Notes: generated from the sequence alone by a model not told the origin. A stretch of DNA of 11,447 nt from Flavobacteriales bacterium (GCA_947375085.1 CANCEQ010000093.1:1-11447), one strand, 5' to 3'; numbered from the stretch's first letter, positions 1 to 8,019 are shown. A program made the numbers and translations.

Positions 1-702
1 GGTCAAATGGTTACTTATCCAATCGATAATATTGATGGAGATATGTCATTCTTAGAAATGATGGATATTTTGAATGAAGAATTAATCGTAAAAGGAGATG
101 ATCCTGTAGCGTTTGATCACGATTGCCGTGAAGGTATTTGTGGTATGTGTTCTTTATTTATCAATGGTGAAGCACACGGACCAGATAGAGCGGTTACAAC
201 GTGTCAGTTACACATGCGTAAATTCAACGATGGTGATACAATCTATATCGAGCCTTGGAGAGCGAAAGCATTTCCAGTGATCAAAGATTTAGTTGTAGAT
301 CGTGGAGCTTTTGATAGAGTAATGGCTGCTGGAGGTTTCGTTTCTGTTAATACTTCTGGTAATACGGTTGATGCAAATGCTACTCCAATTTCTAAAATTG
401 ATGCAGATAAAGCTTTCGAAGCTGCTACTTGTATCGGTTGTGGAGCTTGTGTTGCAACATGCGTAAATGCATCTGCAATGTTATTCGTTTCTGCTAAAGT
501 TTCTCAATTAGCATTGTTACCTCAAGGTCAAGTTGAAGCAAAAGAACGTGTATTAAACATGGTTAGAACAATGGATGAAGAAGGTTTCGGAAATTGTACA
601 AACACTGGAGCATGTGCTGTTGAATGTCCAAAAGAAATTTCTTTGGATAACATCGCAAGAATGAACAGAGAATACTTTAAAGGAATGCTTTCATCTGAAT
701 AA
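1..702 (+). CDS. sdhB: Succinate dehydrogenase/fumarate reductase iron-sulfur subunit (5' truncated by window edge)
   Basis: Iron-sulfur subunit that passes electrons from the SdhA flavin to the membrane quinone site, linking the TCA cycle to respiration on the cytoplasmic face of the inner membrane. The reading frame is open at base 1, so the true start and any sdhC/sdhA genes lie upstream. Counting from the Met at base 7, the [2Fe-2S] ligands are Cys40, Cys45, Cys48 (CREGICGMC) and Cys66. The CIGCGAC motif gives Cys142, Cys145 and Cys148, which with Cys207 (CP) hold the [4Fe-4S] cluster. Cys152, Cys197 and Cys203 fit the [3Fe-4S] cluster. Ligand spacing matches the family, so the protein looks intact and active. 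The extended spacer between the third and fourth [2Fe-2S] cysteines resembles the Bacteroidota/epsilon-type enzymes that pair with a single di-heme cytochrome b (family knowledge, partner not visible). It is the last gene of its transcript, as a terminator follows directly. Confidence 0.96.
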   Translation, partial: GQMVTYPIDNIDGDMSFLEMMDILNEELIVKGDDPVAFDHDCREGICGMCSLFINGEAHGPDRAVTTCQLHMRKFNDGDTIYIEPWRAKAFPVIKDLVVDRGAFDRVMAAGGFVSVNTSGNTVDANATPISKIDADKAFEAATCIGCGACVATCVNASAMLFVSAKVSQLALLPQGQVEAKERVLNMVRTMDEEGFGNCTNTGACAVECPKEISLDNIARMNREYFKGMLSSE

Positions 703-720
703 TATTCCTTAATAAATTTC

Positions 721-774
721 AAAAGGTGAATGATTAATGTTGAATATTTCAACATTTCATTCACCTTTTTTTTT
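721..774 (+). terminator. Rho-independent terminator of sdhB
   Basis: A 13-bp perfect stem (721-733 with 757-769) continues, after a two-base bulge at 734-735, into a 9-bp inner stem (736-744 with 748-756) closed by a TAT loop. It is followed by a T run at 766-774. It begins 18 bases after the sdhB stop and should end that transcript. The left flank has only four A residues, so activity on the opposite strand, towards sdhB, would be weaker. Confidence 0.9.
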
Positions 775-787
775 GCTAATTTAAAAA

Positions 788-866
788 AACACATAAGGCA
801 CATAAGATTTCACATAAGAAAACATAGCTTTGGTGGACTTTGTGTTTCTATTGTGACTTATGTGTT
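788..866. repeat. Imperfect palindromic intergenic element built on CACATAAG
   Basis: The outer 10 bases AACACATAAG (788-797) are the exact reverse complement of 857-866. CACATAAG occurs three times as a direct repeat, at 790-797, 799-806 and 811-818, and once inverted at 857-864. An inner imperfect arm pairs the segment around 811-827 with the one around 838-855. No T run follows on either strand, so it is not a normal terminator, and no ORF of substance covers it. From general knowledge, elements of this kind (CACATAAG-rich arms around a CTTTGTG core) recur between genes in flavobacterial genomes. That it is a dispersed repeat here is inference, as only one copy is in the window. Confidence 0.55.
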
Positions 867-969
867 ATAAGAAAAAAGATTCAACACATTTTACACATAA
901 TGTTTCATCGAAGAAAACAAAGTAGCATCTTTTATATGAGATATTGAAGTGTGTTGCTTTAAAATATGA
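867..969. other. Intergenic stretch with no recognised feature
   Basis: This is the remainder of the 267-base gap between sdhB and the convergent lipoprotein gene. It is AT-rich, has one more CACATAA at 893-899, and shows no convincing terminator for the lipoprotein gene and no RNA gene I can recognise. Confidence 0.5.
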
Positions 970-1698
970 TTAAAAGGCATTAAAATAAAAAACCAAACCA
1001 AAGCTAGCATTGAATGGAGAAGCTTCATAATAAGCTTGTTTAAGACCTGTTACTGGCAAAGAGCAGGATACTTGTCCAGATAGTTTTAAAAAAGCAGAAG
1101 GACAATAACGAAAAGTGAATGCTAAATCTGACCAGAGAAAGGTGTGAGGGATCGTTAGATAACTTGTATTTTCGGTATCAATTACTGAATGAAAATCTAA
1201 CACAAATAACCTTGGAGAAAGTGCATATTCGAAATTCCGAACAATTTTACCGAAATCAGCCTGTAACATAATGCGAGTATATTTTGTAGATCGAATAAAC
1301 GAATAAGGTGCAGTATGCCCATAAATCGTATCTCCACCAGCACCACTAATCATTGTGTTACCTTGACCAAAATTTAAAAAATATTCGTGGATTAAACCGG
1401 ATGAAGTTTTTCTATAATGTCCTAATCCAAATTCATATAAATTGTGATTAAAATAGGAGGAATTAGTAGATGAGTAATTCGTTGTTTTCTTATTTGAATT
1501 ATAATTACCGATAACAGCAATTTTGTCTGTGACAGTAATTCCAACTTGACCATCATAACCAGTACAACCGATATGTCCACTCGCTTGAATTTGAGCTTTT
1601 TCTTGAAATAATGGAACATTTACCACATTTTGACGGTAAAAGCCACAAGATGATAAAACACAGATCAATGTTACAATAAAAATAAACTTTAAATTCAT
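970..1698 (-). CDS. Outer-membrane lipoprotein with barrel-like sequence, function unknown
   Basis: Residues 1-18 form a lipoprotein signal: a short hydrophobic run ending in a lipobox LSSC, with Cys18 as the lipid-bearing residue and Gly at +2. The mature part (about 224 residues) is rich in alternating polar/aromatic stretches, many Tyr, Phe, Ser and Asn, and ends in a phenylalanine after FYFNA, as outer-membrane beta-strands often do. The early segment NVPLFQEKAQIQAS followed by GQVGITVTDKIAVIGNY resembles a widespread uncharacterised Bacteroidota lipoprotein family, in which NVPLL-E-KG precedes a barrel-like domain (from memory, not searched). It starts with ATG at 1698, and no better start is visible. 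It is a single gene, convergent with sdhB and divergent from the TPR gene. Function is unknown, and a beta-sandwich instead of a membrane-embedded barrel is possible. Confidence 0.8.
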   Translation of the reverse strand: MNLKFIFIVTLICVLSSCGFYRQNVVNVPLFQEKAQIQASGHIGCTGYDGQVGITVTDKIAVIGNYNSNKKTTNYSSTNSSYFNHNLYEFGLGHYRKTSSGLIHEYFLNFGQGNTMISGAGGDTIYGHTAPYSFIRSTKYTRIMLQADFGKIVRNFEYALSPRLFVLDFHSVIDTENTSYLTIPHTFLWSDLAFTFRYCPSAFLKLSGQVSCSLPVTGLKQAYYEASPFNASFGLVFYFNAF

Positions 1699-1805
1699 GA
1701 TGAAAAAATGTGAATAAATAAAGTTAATATCAAAAAATAGAATAAAAAAATTAAATAATTAAAATGGGAAAACAAGGGTATATTTATGATTCAAAAAAAT
1801 ATCAA

Positions 1806-2891
1806 ATGTCGAAATATTTTAAAAGAATAGGCTTTTTATTCATTCTTTTCATTACGCAATTATCAATGAGTCAAACTAGCAAAAAAATGGCTTTAGAAAA
1901 AGGACGAGATGCAATTAAATTAATGGATAGTGGACAAATTAATGAAAGCATAGAATTGTTAGAAGAAGCACAAAAATTAGATCCTGAACGTTTTGATTAT
2001 CCTTATGAGATTGCATTTGCTTATTATTTGAAACAAGATTACAAAAATGCAATCAAAAGATTGGAAAAGATTCAAGATCATCAAAATGTGACAGAATTAC
2101 TATATCAAATGATGGGAAATTGCTACGATTTATTAGGTAAAACAGATAAAGCATTTGAAACGTATGATTTAGGTCTTCAAAAATTTCCGAATTCAGGAAT
2201 CATATATTTAGAAAAAGGGAATGTATACTGGGGTAAAGAAGAATACGGAGAAGCACTACCATATTATGAAAAAGGGATAGAAGTTGATCCTAATTTTGCA
2301 TCAAATTATTACAGAGCATCAAGAATTTATATGGCATCAAATGATGAGATTTGGGGAATAATGTATGGTGAAATTTTTATGAATCTAGAACGCAATAGTA
2401 AAAGAACAGAAGAAATAAGTAAGTTGCTATTTGACACGTATAAAAAAGAAATTGAAATCAAAAATGATACAACTATTTCAGTTAGTTTATGCCAACAAAT
2501 GAATATAGACATTGAAGAAGTAACAAATCCTGGAGAGTTAAAATTACCGTTTTGTATGGTGTATGAACCAACTCTATTAATGTCAATAATCAATGAAACA
2601 ACAATTGATATTAATTCATTAGATAGAATAAGAAGCAGATTTATATCGAATTATTATAAATCAGGAAACGATAAAAAATACCCAAACATGCTTTTTGAAT
2701 ATCAAAACAAACTATTGAAAGAAAATCATTTAGAAGCTTATAATCATTGGATATTAATGAAAGGTGATGAAGAAAATTTTGATAAATGGAGAAAAGCAAA
2801 TGACAAAAAATGGGATCAGTTCATCAACTGGTTTAATACCAATGGATTATTAATCGATACTGAAAATAAATTTTATAGCTCACAATATTGA
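1806..2891 (+). CDS. Exported tetratricopeptide-repeat (TPR) protein
   Basis: Likely periplasmic protein-interaction protein of 361 residues, with no enzyme motif seen. I chose the ATG at 1806 over an in-frame ATG at 1764 because it puts a signal peptide at the very N-terminus: MSKYFKR, a hydrophobic core, then SMSQ with cleavage after Gln23. About four TPRs cover residues 29-165. Units near 29-62, 99-132 and 133-165 show the usual Gly/Ala, Tyr and Pro pattern (for example GNCYDLLGKTDKAFETY and KGNVYWGKEEYGEALPYYEK), while the one at 63-94 is less regular. The C-terminal half (about 190-361) is acidic/basic, rich in Asn, Lys and Trp, and belongs to no family I recognise. It is followed directly by the GyrI-like gene (TGA then ATG with no gap), so the two are probably co-transcribed. 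The upstream 65-base gap to the divergent lipoprotein gene is very AT-rich. Confidence 0.85.
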   Translation: MSKYFKRIGFLFILFITQLSMSQTSKKMALEKGRDAIKLMDSGQINESIELLEEAQKLDPERFDYPYEIAFAYYLKQDYKNAIKRLEKIQDHQNVTELLYQMMGNCYDLLGKTDKAFETYDLGLQKFPNSGIIYLEKGNVYWGKEEYGEALPYYEKGIEVDPNFASNYYRASRIYMASNDEIWGIMYGEIFMNLERNSKRTEEISKLLFDTYKKEIEIKNDTTISVSLCQQMNIDIEEVTNPGELKLPFCMVYEPTLLMSIINETTIDINSLDRIRSRFISNYYKSGNDKKYPNMLFEYQNKLLKENHLEAYNHWILMKGDEENFDKWRKANDKKWDQFINWFNTNGLLIDTENKFYSSQY

Positions 2892-3365
2892 ATGATACCA
2901 AGAATTGAAATTTTATCCTCAAAAATAATTATAGGTAAATCACTAAAAATGAGTTTATCAGATAATAAAACAGTTCAACTTTGGTCTTCATTTATGCCAA
3001 AAAGAAAAACAATTCACAATATCGTTTCAGACGAATTATATTCAATTCAAATATATCCTGAATCATTTGATTTTAAACAGTTTAGTTTAACAACTGAATT
3101 TGAAAAATGGGCTGGTATTGAAGTTAAATATCTAGAAAATGTACCTAATGAAATGAATGTTTTAGAACTACAAGGTGGATTATATGCAGTTTTTGAATAC
3201 AAAGGATTAAATACAGATACAACAATTTTTAATCATATTTTTAAAACATGGCTACCAAAATCAGGTTACGAACTTGACAATCGACCTCATTTTGAAATAC
3301 TTGGTGAAAAATACAAAAACAATGATCCAGAATCCGAAGAAGAAATTTGGATTCCGATAAAATAA
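2892..3365 (+). CDS. Free-standing GyrI-like / AraC-type effector-binding domain protein
   Basis: The 157-residue protein corresponds to the GyrI-like (AraC_E_bind) small-molecule-binding domain found at the C-terminus of Rob/BmrR-type regulators and in stand-alone GyrI. Recognisable features are the N-terminal PRIEIL strand, GGLYAVFEYKG (95-105), IFNHIFKTWLP (112-122), and the C-terminal ELDNRPHFEILGEKY segment with an acidic tail ending in EEIWIPIK. There is no helix-turn-helix region, so it should bind a ligand or protein without contacting DNA itself. The length is complete for a single-domain member. The ATG begins on the base after the stop codon of the TPR gene, which suggests translational coupling. 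No signal peptide is present, so this is a cytoplasmic protein behind an exported one. Ligand and role are unknown. Three bases after its stop lies the stop of the convergent gene, with no room for a hairpin terminator. Confidence 0.85.
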   Translation: MIPRIEILSSKIIIGKSLKMSLSDNKTVQLWSSFMPKRKTIHNIVSDELYSIQIYPESFDFKQFSLTTEFEKWAGIEVKYLENVPNEMNVLELQGGLYAVFEYKGLNTDTTIFNHIFKTWLPKSGYELDNRPHFEILGEKYKNNDPESEEEIWIPIK

Positions 3366-3367
3366 AT

Positions 3368-4315
3368 TTATTCAAAAAGAGAACATTTCGTTGCTCTCAA
3401 ATCTTGTGGTTTACAAGTTGAAAAAATCAAAGATAGCTCGTGAGTATTAACTGTTTTTGGTCGCATAGCTGAAGTGACAAAATCAAATGAATAGTTAATA
3501 GTGAGCTGATTTTTCACTTTGAAATGGGCCATAAATAAAAACGCGTCCGTATTTCTATAGCCGATTCCAAAACCAACTTGATTCATATAATCAAAAGATA
3601 AATTTAAATCAAGCGACATTGGTCCAGCAGGTGGTATACGCATAATAAACGCCGGAAGAAAAGTTAGTTTATCGTGAATAGAATAGCGATATCCTCCATT
3701 CAGAATGCTGTGAAATCTAAATTTAGAATTATCGCCAATGTTATTCCATTTCGAACCGATCAAATTTTGTAAAACCAAACCGAAATAATAGTTCTTTCCA
3801 TTCCACCAAGCACCAAAAGTAGCATCCGGTTTAATAAAATTGGTTTCTCTCATTACCGATGGATCTGGTTGAATAGTTATTGCATTTTGAGGAGAATATC
3901 CAAATTGTACCATTCCTGCAGATAACCCTAAAGATAAACGATTATCAGCTGTAAAATTAAAATGAGCAGCATATGCTAAATTCAAACGCAACGATGAAAA
4001 AGGCCCGATTTTATCTGTTTCAATTTTAGCCCCAACTCCATGTCTCGGACTATAAGCATGTTTTCTAATTCCATTGATTGGAGCTGCAATAGTAAGAAAA
4101 CCACTTTTAGGAGCACCTTCAAATCCTAACCATTGAGCACGAAAAAGCGAATGAACATCTAAACAATTTTTAATTCCAGCATGTGCAGGATTAATAGCAA
4201 ATTGATGAGATGACCATTGTGTATATTGCGGTAATTGTTGAGCAAAAGAAGTTGATGTATTTGAAAAGAAATAACAACAAAGAATAATTGATAATATATT
4301 GATTTTCAGATTCAT
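3368..4315 (-). CDS. PorP/SprF family type IX secretion outer-membrane protein
   Basis: Predicted outer-membrane beta-barrel of 315 residues, normal for the family. Residues 1-26 are a signal peptide ending SFAQ. The mature N-terminus QLPQYTQW, then FAINPAHAG, is the family hallmark (Q-x-P-x-Y-x-Q ... NPA-x-AG). Downstream are alternating beta-strand segments such as HGVGAKIETDKIGPFSSL, RLSLGLSAGMVQFGY and VGFGIGYR. In Flavobacterium johnsoniae, SprF is needed to secrete and attach the adhesin SprB, and related SprF-like proteins serve other cargo with CHU_C (type B) C-terminal domains. Here the start codon overlaps the stop of such a cargo gene by four bases (ATGA at 4312-4315), the expected genetic pairing. 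I infer that it is the dedicated partner of that cargo. A specific name such as sprF or porP is not assigned because these paralogues are numerous. Confidence 0.92.
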   Translation of the reverse strand: MNLKINILSIILCCYFFSNTSTSFAQQLPQYTQWSSHQFAINPAHAGIKNCLDVHSLFRAQWLGFEGAPKSGFLTIAAPINGIRKHAYSPRHGVGAKIETDKIGPFSSLRLNLAYAAHFNFTADNRLSLGLSAGMVQFGYSPQNAITIQPDPSVMRETNFIKPDATFGAWWNGKNYYFGLVLQNLIGSKWNNIGDNSKFRFHSILNGGYRYSIHDKLTFLPAFIMRIPPAGPMSLDLNLSFDYMNQVGFGIGYRNTDAFLFMAHFKVKNQLTINYSFDFVTSAMRPKTVNTHELSLIFSTCKPQDLRATKCSLFE

Positions 4316-5613
4316 CGAACTAATGTAATACTGCCTTTATACGTTTTTTTTTCAGAATCTTTTAATTCTAACGAATAAAAATAAGTTCCTGGTGATAGTT
4401 CTCTACCATTGAATAAACCGTTCCAAGCTTTTGAGTAAGAATATCCAGCTTTTTGAAAAACTTCTTGTCCCCAACGATCAAAAATTTGAATAAAACAATT
4501 CGGATAATTTTCTATTCCTACTATTTCAAAAACATCATTAATACCATCATTATTAGGCGTAAAAGTAGTTGGTATAGTTATTGCTTCTTTCACATAAACC
4601 GTAACGTTATCAAAGGAAGTACACCCATTTGTTTTGCTTTTAGCGGTTAAAGTATAAGTTGTTGTAACCTCTGGTGAAGCAATCGGTTCAATATCTAAAA
4701 TAGATGACAATGTAAAATTGGGAGACCAAAAATAGGTTTCAGCTGAAGTATATCCCATCAATCGATATGACTGACCCGCAGAAATATGTGCATCATCTCC
4801 AGCTTCAACAATTACTGAATCAACAGTAAATGCAGGAGAACTATCTGAAATTGTGATTGGGCAAAGCGGGTAACAATTGTTAGAAACTTTTACTACATCA
4901 TTTGGTTTCAAAGTTGAAGTTGAAAAAGTTGAATCTTTCGTTACTGCAACTAACTCATTGTTTATATACCATTTAAAATCAGAATAATCTTGACAATTCT
5001 TCATTACCGCTAAAAATTTAACCACATCCTTTTTACAAATTTTATAAGTACTTGCAGCTATACCGATTGTCGGTGGAATTCGATCAACTGCTGTTCCTGA
5101 CAATAAAACGCTCAACCTACACTCTGCTGCTTGTGTTATACCTAAACCAGATTTATCACCATTTATCACAACATAGAAGGTCGTGTTAGCAGCTAAATTG
5201 ATTGCAGAAAGTGTAAAATTTGCCGTTCCATTTGAAACACAATTTCCAATTTGAGTGTAAGAATTAGCAGTACAAGGTGAAACTGTATTTATCAAAGAAG
5301 CTTGAAGAATTTGAGATTGACCAGGATTATTTTCGAAAATTAAATTAGAGAAATCCAATTGTGCATCACCTCCGATAGCATTCGTTTTAAATTTTAACCA
5401 AATGGTATTGTTTGCTGTAAAACAAAAATTAAAATCGTCTTCACAATCTACACAAAATGATTTGTTTGCATTGATGTTATTAATAGAAATAAGATTGTTC
5501 GGACAAAGTTCTAATGCATTTCCACAAACATTATAAGCAGGTTGAGCAAGCAAATTAAACTTTCCGTATAATAATATGATAACCAATAAAATAAAGCGTA
5601 AAACAGCTTTCAT
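4312..5613 (-). CDS. T9SS type B (CHU_C) cargo protein, small cell-surface protein
   Basis: Secreted surface protein of 433 residues. Residues 1-23 are a signal peptide ending LLAQ. The N-terminal region (about 25-175) starts NVCGNALELCP, is cysteine-rich and contains a beta-rich IWLKFKTNAIGGDAQLDF stretch, like N-terminal modules of other CHU_C cargo. About 180-265 may be an Ig-like unit with Cys193, Cys207, Cys247 and Cys251. About 268-343 is PKD/Ig-like (EAGDDAHISAGQSYRL, then YFWSP, then TTTYTLTA). Residues 347-433 are the gliding motility-associated C-terminal domain: IPTTFTPNNDGINDVFEI, IQIFDRWGQEVF, WNG, SPGTYFYSLELKD, and GSITLVR at the end. This domain directs export through the T9SS. 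The protein is far smaller than giant adhesins such as SprB, but complete. It is first in a two-gene unit with the SprF-like gene. Its binding target is unknown. Confidence 0.93.
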   Translation of the reverse strand: MKAVLRFILLVIILLYGKFNLLAQPAYNVCGNALELCPNNLISINNINANKSFCVDCEDDFNFCFTANNTIWLKFKTNAIGGDAQLDFSNLIFENNPGQSQILQASLINTVSPCTANSYTQIGNCVSNGTANFTLSAINLAANTTFYVVINGDKSGLGITQAAECRLSVLLSGTAVDRIPPTIGIAASTYKICKKDVVKFLAVMKNCQDYSDFKWYINNELVAVTKDSTFSTSTLKPNDVVKVSNNCYPLCPITISDSSPAFTVDSVIVEAGDDAHISAGQSYRLMGYTSAETYFWSPNFTLSSILDIEPIASPEVTTTYTLTAKSKTNGCTSFDNVTVYVKEAITIPTTFTPNNDGINDVFEIVGIENYPNCFIQIFDRWGQEVFQKAGYSYSKAWNGLFNGRELSPGTYFYSLELKDSEKKTYKGSITLVR

Positions 5614-5817
5614 TATTTTCTAATTTTTGATGAAGTTAATAATATTTAAAAAAACGATTGTTAAGGACTAAATATTTTATCAAAAAGATACTTCTTTGAA
5701 ACAATTTATTAGCCTAAACCATATTACCTTAAGGTTAAAAATTAAGCTAAAATTCAAATCCGCTTTTATTAATCAATTCCAGTAATTATATTCGCAGTCT
5801 TAAATTAAAAAATTGTC
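5614..5817. other. Divergent intergenic region between the T9SS cargo unit and ppiD
   Basis: This 204-base AT-rich spacer must hold promoters for both directions. A candidate for the rightward gene is listed separately. No good match to the Bacteroidota promoter was found for the leftward unit. A 10-bp perfect palindrome, ACCTTAAGGT, lies at 5726-5735, with nothing to show it is an operator. Confidence 0.5.
5762..5794 (+). promoter_or_regulatory. Candidate promoter of the ppiD-like gene
   Basis: TATATTCG at 5787-5794 matches the Bacteroidota -7 element TAnnTTTG at all but one fixed position. A T-rich segment (CTTTTA, 5762-5767) sits about where the loosely conserved -33 element is expected. 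Transcription would start near 5800, giving a leader of roughly 18 bases before the ATG at 5818. The assignment rests on pattern only. Confidence 0.35.
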
Positions 5818-8019
5818 ATGGCGATTATAGGGAAAATTAGAGAAAAATCGGTATTATTAGTAATCATTATTGGTTTAGCATTATTAGCTTTTATCTTAGG
5901 TGGATATGAGAAAATGTCACTAAATTCAGATGAAGGAATTGGATACGGAACAGTTTTCGGAGAGAAAATAGATCCTCTTAAATTACAAGAAGACATCGCA
6001 AAATTTGAGCAATCTGATAGAGCAGAATTTCAAAAGCAACAAAGAGAATATACTCAAAAAGACCAAGATGCATCTGCAGATAAAGCATTTAATTTCAGAA
6101 CTGAAACTACAATTTTAGAGAAAGAATTTGAAGCATTAGGTTTAGATATTAGTGATGTTGAGTTTGATGCTTACTTGTATGGAACGGATGGATTCACTCT
6201 AATGCCTGATTTAGCTCAAGGATTTAAAGATTCTATTACAGGTCAATTTAGCGCTAAATTATTACAAAAAACGATTGAAAGATTACAAGCATCATCTAAA
6301 CCAGAAGAGCAAAAAAGCTGGGCAGACAGCAAAGAATATTACATCAACAAAAGAAAACAAGAAAAATATTTTTCTATCTTGAATCAAGGTGTTTATGTAA
6401 CAAAATTAGAAGCTGAAAACGAATACAAAGCTCAAAAAGAAATCAAAAGTATTTCTTACGTAGTTCGTCGTTACACTGAAATTGCTGATGAAAAAATCAA
6501 AATTTCGAAAGACAAATTAAAAGCATATTACGAAGAACACAAAAACGATAAAAAATACGAAAACAAACAAGCTAGTCGTGAAGTGAAAATGTTTGATGTG
6601 ACTATAAATCCTTCAAAAGAAGATTCAGCTGTTTTCAATAAAACGTTAAACACAATTAAAACGCAATTTTCTACTACAAAGAATGACTCTTTATTTGTAT
6701 TAGCAAACAGTGATGTAAAATTCTTTACAAAACAAAAAGCAGCAGCTTTCAGACCAGAAGGAGATGCAAAAGCAAAACCAGGTATGACTTATCCTGCAAT
6801 AATGGATACTGTTTTCAAAACAGCTTCTGTTGGACAAATTGTTGGACCATACAATGATGGTGTAAACACAAGAATTGCTAAAATTATTGATTTCAATACA
6901 AAACTTTGTAAAGTTCGTCACATCTTAATTTCTGCTCCAAAAGGAGATGCTAAAAAAATTGCAGCAGCACAAATTAAATCAGATAGTATTTTGAAATTAT
7001 TAACGAAAGATAATTTCGCTGAATACGTTACAAAATATACTGAAGATCCAGGATCAAAAGAAAATGGTGGAGTTTACGAAGATTTCGTAGAAGGTGAAAT
7101 GGTAAAAGAATTCTCTGATTTCGCTGCGAATATGCCTATTGGAACTATCGGAAAAGTGAAAACTGATTTCGGTATTCACATCATTGAAGTAATGGATCGT
7201 AAAGCAGTTAAATACCCAATATTAGCAGTTGTTCAAAAAACATTGGTTGCAAGTCAACAAACTACTGATGAGATTGAAGATGAAGTTTATAAATTGTTAT
7301 ACAAATTAGATGCTAAAATCAATGCTACTTCAGACTTAACTAAAAAAGTAGCGTTATTTGATACTATTGCTTCTAAAGCAAAATACATGGTTCGTCCATT
7401 ACAAATTCAAGAAAACAAACCAACTGTTTATGGTTTTGAAACTCCATTCGCTGAGAACAAAATTTTAACATTGGCTTTTGCAGACGAATCAGTTGTTGGA
7501 AGTTTATGTTCAGCACCAATCAAAGATAAAAACAGATATGTAATCGCAATGTTATCTGCTATTCACGCGAAAGGTGTACCAGCTTTTGAAGAAATTGAAA
7601 AACAATTAGAAACTGAGTTAATTAAAGAAGAAAAAGTAAAACGTTTCACTGCTCAAATGTTATCTAAATCATTAGACGAATGTGCTAAAAAAGGTAATAC
7701 TCAAGTAATGAAAGCAGAAGTAACATTTGCTAACCCACAAATTACAGGTTCAGGTAATGAACCAGAAGTGGTAGGTTCAATTTTTTCAGGTTTGAAAAAT
7801 GGAGCAAGATCTATACCTTTAAAAGGTGAATCAGGAGTATATGTTATCAGATTAGATAAAACAACAAAAGCTCCTGCTACAACGAACTTTAACATCGAAC
7901 GTGAGCAAATGTTAGCAAGTTTAAAAGGAAGTGTTTCTACGCAAGCTAGAGGTGCTCTAATCAAAAAAGCGGACATAGTTGATAATAGAAGATTCAATTC
8001 TGCTGGAATTAGAAGATAA
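5818..8019 (+). CDS. Membrane-anchored SurA/PpiD-type peptidyl-prolyl cis-trans isomerase
   Basis: Periplasmic folding chaperone of 733 residues, held in the inner membrane by one N-terminal helix (about 11-29, after the basic MAIIGKIREK). The anchor is followed by a helical SurA-N-like chaperone region (about 35-235) with many Lys, Glu and Gln. One canonical parvulin domain spans about 366-460: VRHILI at 366-371, FAEYVTKYTEDPGSKENGG in the middle, and GIHIIEVMD near its end. His368 and His454 are the conserved histidines of the family. Regions before (about 250-355) and after (about 600-715, with VGSIFSGLKNG and GVYVIRLD) look like degenerate parvulin-like folds without the full signature. 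It is longer than E. coli PpiD (623 residues), as usual for Bacteroidota. The role is inferred: folding of exported and outer-membrane proteins, perhaps including its T9SS neighbours. It is a single gene with its own terminator. Confidence 0.93.
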   Translation: MAIIGKIREKSVLLVIIIGLALLAFILGGYEKMSLNSDEGIGYGTVFGEKIDPLKLQEDIAKFEQSDRAEFQKQQREYTQKDQDASADKAFNFRTETTILEKEFEALGLDISDVEFDAYLYGTDGFTLMPDLAQGFKDSITGQFSAKLLQKTIERLQASSKPEEQKSWADSKEYYINKRKQEKYFSILNQGVYVTKLEAENEYKAQKEIKSISYVVRRYTEIADEKIKISKDKLKAYYEEHKNDKKYENKQASREVKMFDVTINPSKEDSAVFNKTLNTIKTQFSTTKNDSLFVLANSDVKFFTKQKAAAFRPEGDAKAKPGMTYPAIMDTVFKTASVGQIVGPYNDGVNTRIAKIIDFNTKLCKVRHILISAPKGDAKKIAAAQIKSDSILKLLTKDNFAEYVTKYTEDPGSKENGGVYEDFVEGEMVKEFSDFAANMPIGTIGKVKTDFGIHIIEVMDRKAVKYPILAVVQKTLVASQQTTDEIEDEVYKLLYKLDAKINATSDLTKKVALFDTIASKAKYMVRPLQIQENKPTVYGFETPFAENKILTLAFADESVVGSLCSAPIKDKNRYVIAMLSAIHAKGVPAFEEIEKQLETELIKEEKVKRFTAQMLSKSLDECAKKGNTQVMKAEVTFANPQITGSGNEPEVVGSIFSGLKNGARSIPLKGESGVYVIRLDKTTKAPATTNFNIEREQMLASLKGSVSTQARGALIKKADIVDNRRFNSAGIRR

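Noticed and set aside
528..803. Open frame of 91 codons on the minus strand
   Set aside because: It lies across the sdhB 3' end and its terminator, and its composition is that of a reverse-strand shadow of a strongly conserved gene.
790..818. Short direct repeats considered as a CRISPR array
   Set aside because: The repeats are only 8 bases, spacing is 1-4 bases, and no cas genes are present. The pattern fits a palindromic intergenic element.
1764..1805. Alternative, longer N-terminus for the TPR protein
   Set aside because: It would place 14 polar residues ahead of a well-formed signal peptide. The ATG at 1806 gives a normal export signal.
5726..5735. 10-bp palindrome ACCTTAAGGT as an operator
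   Set aside because: It is a single short site with no second copy and no regulator nearby, so it is expected by chance in sequence of this size.
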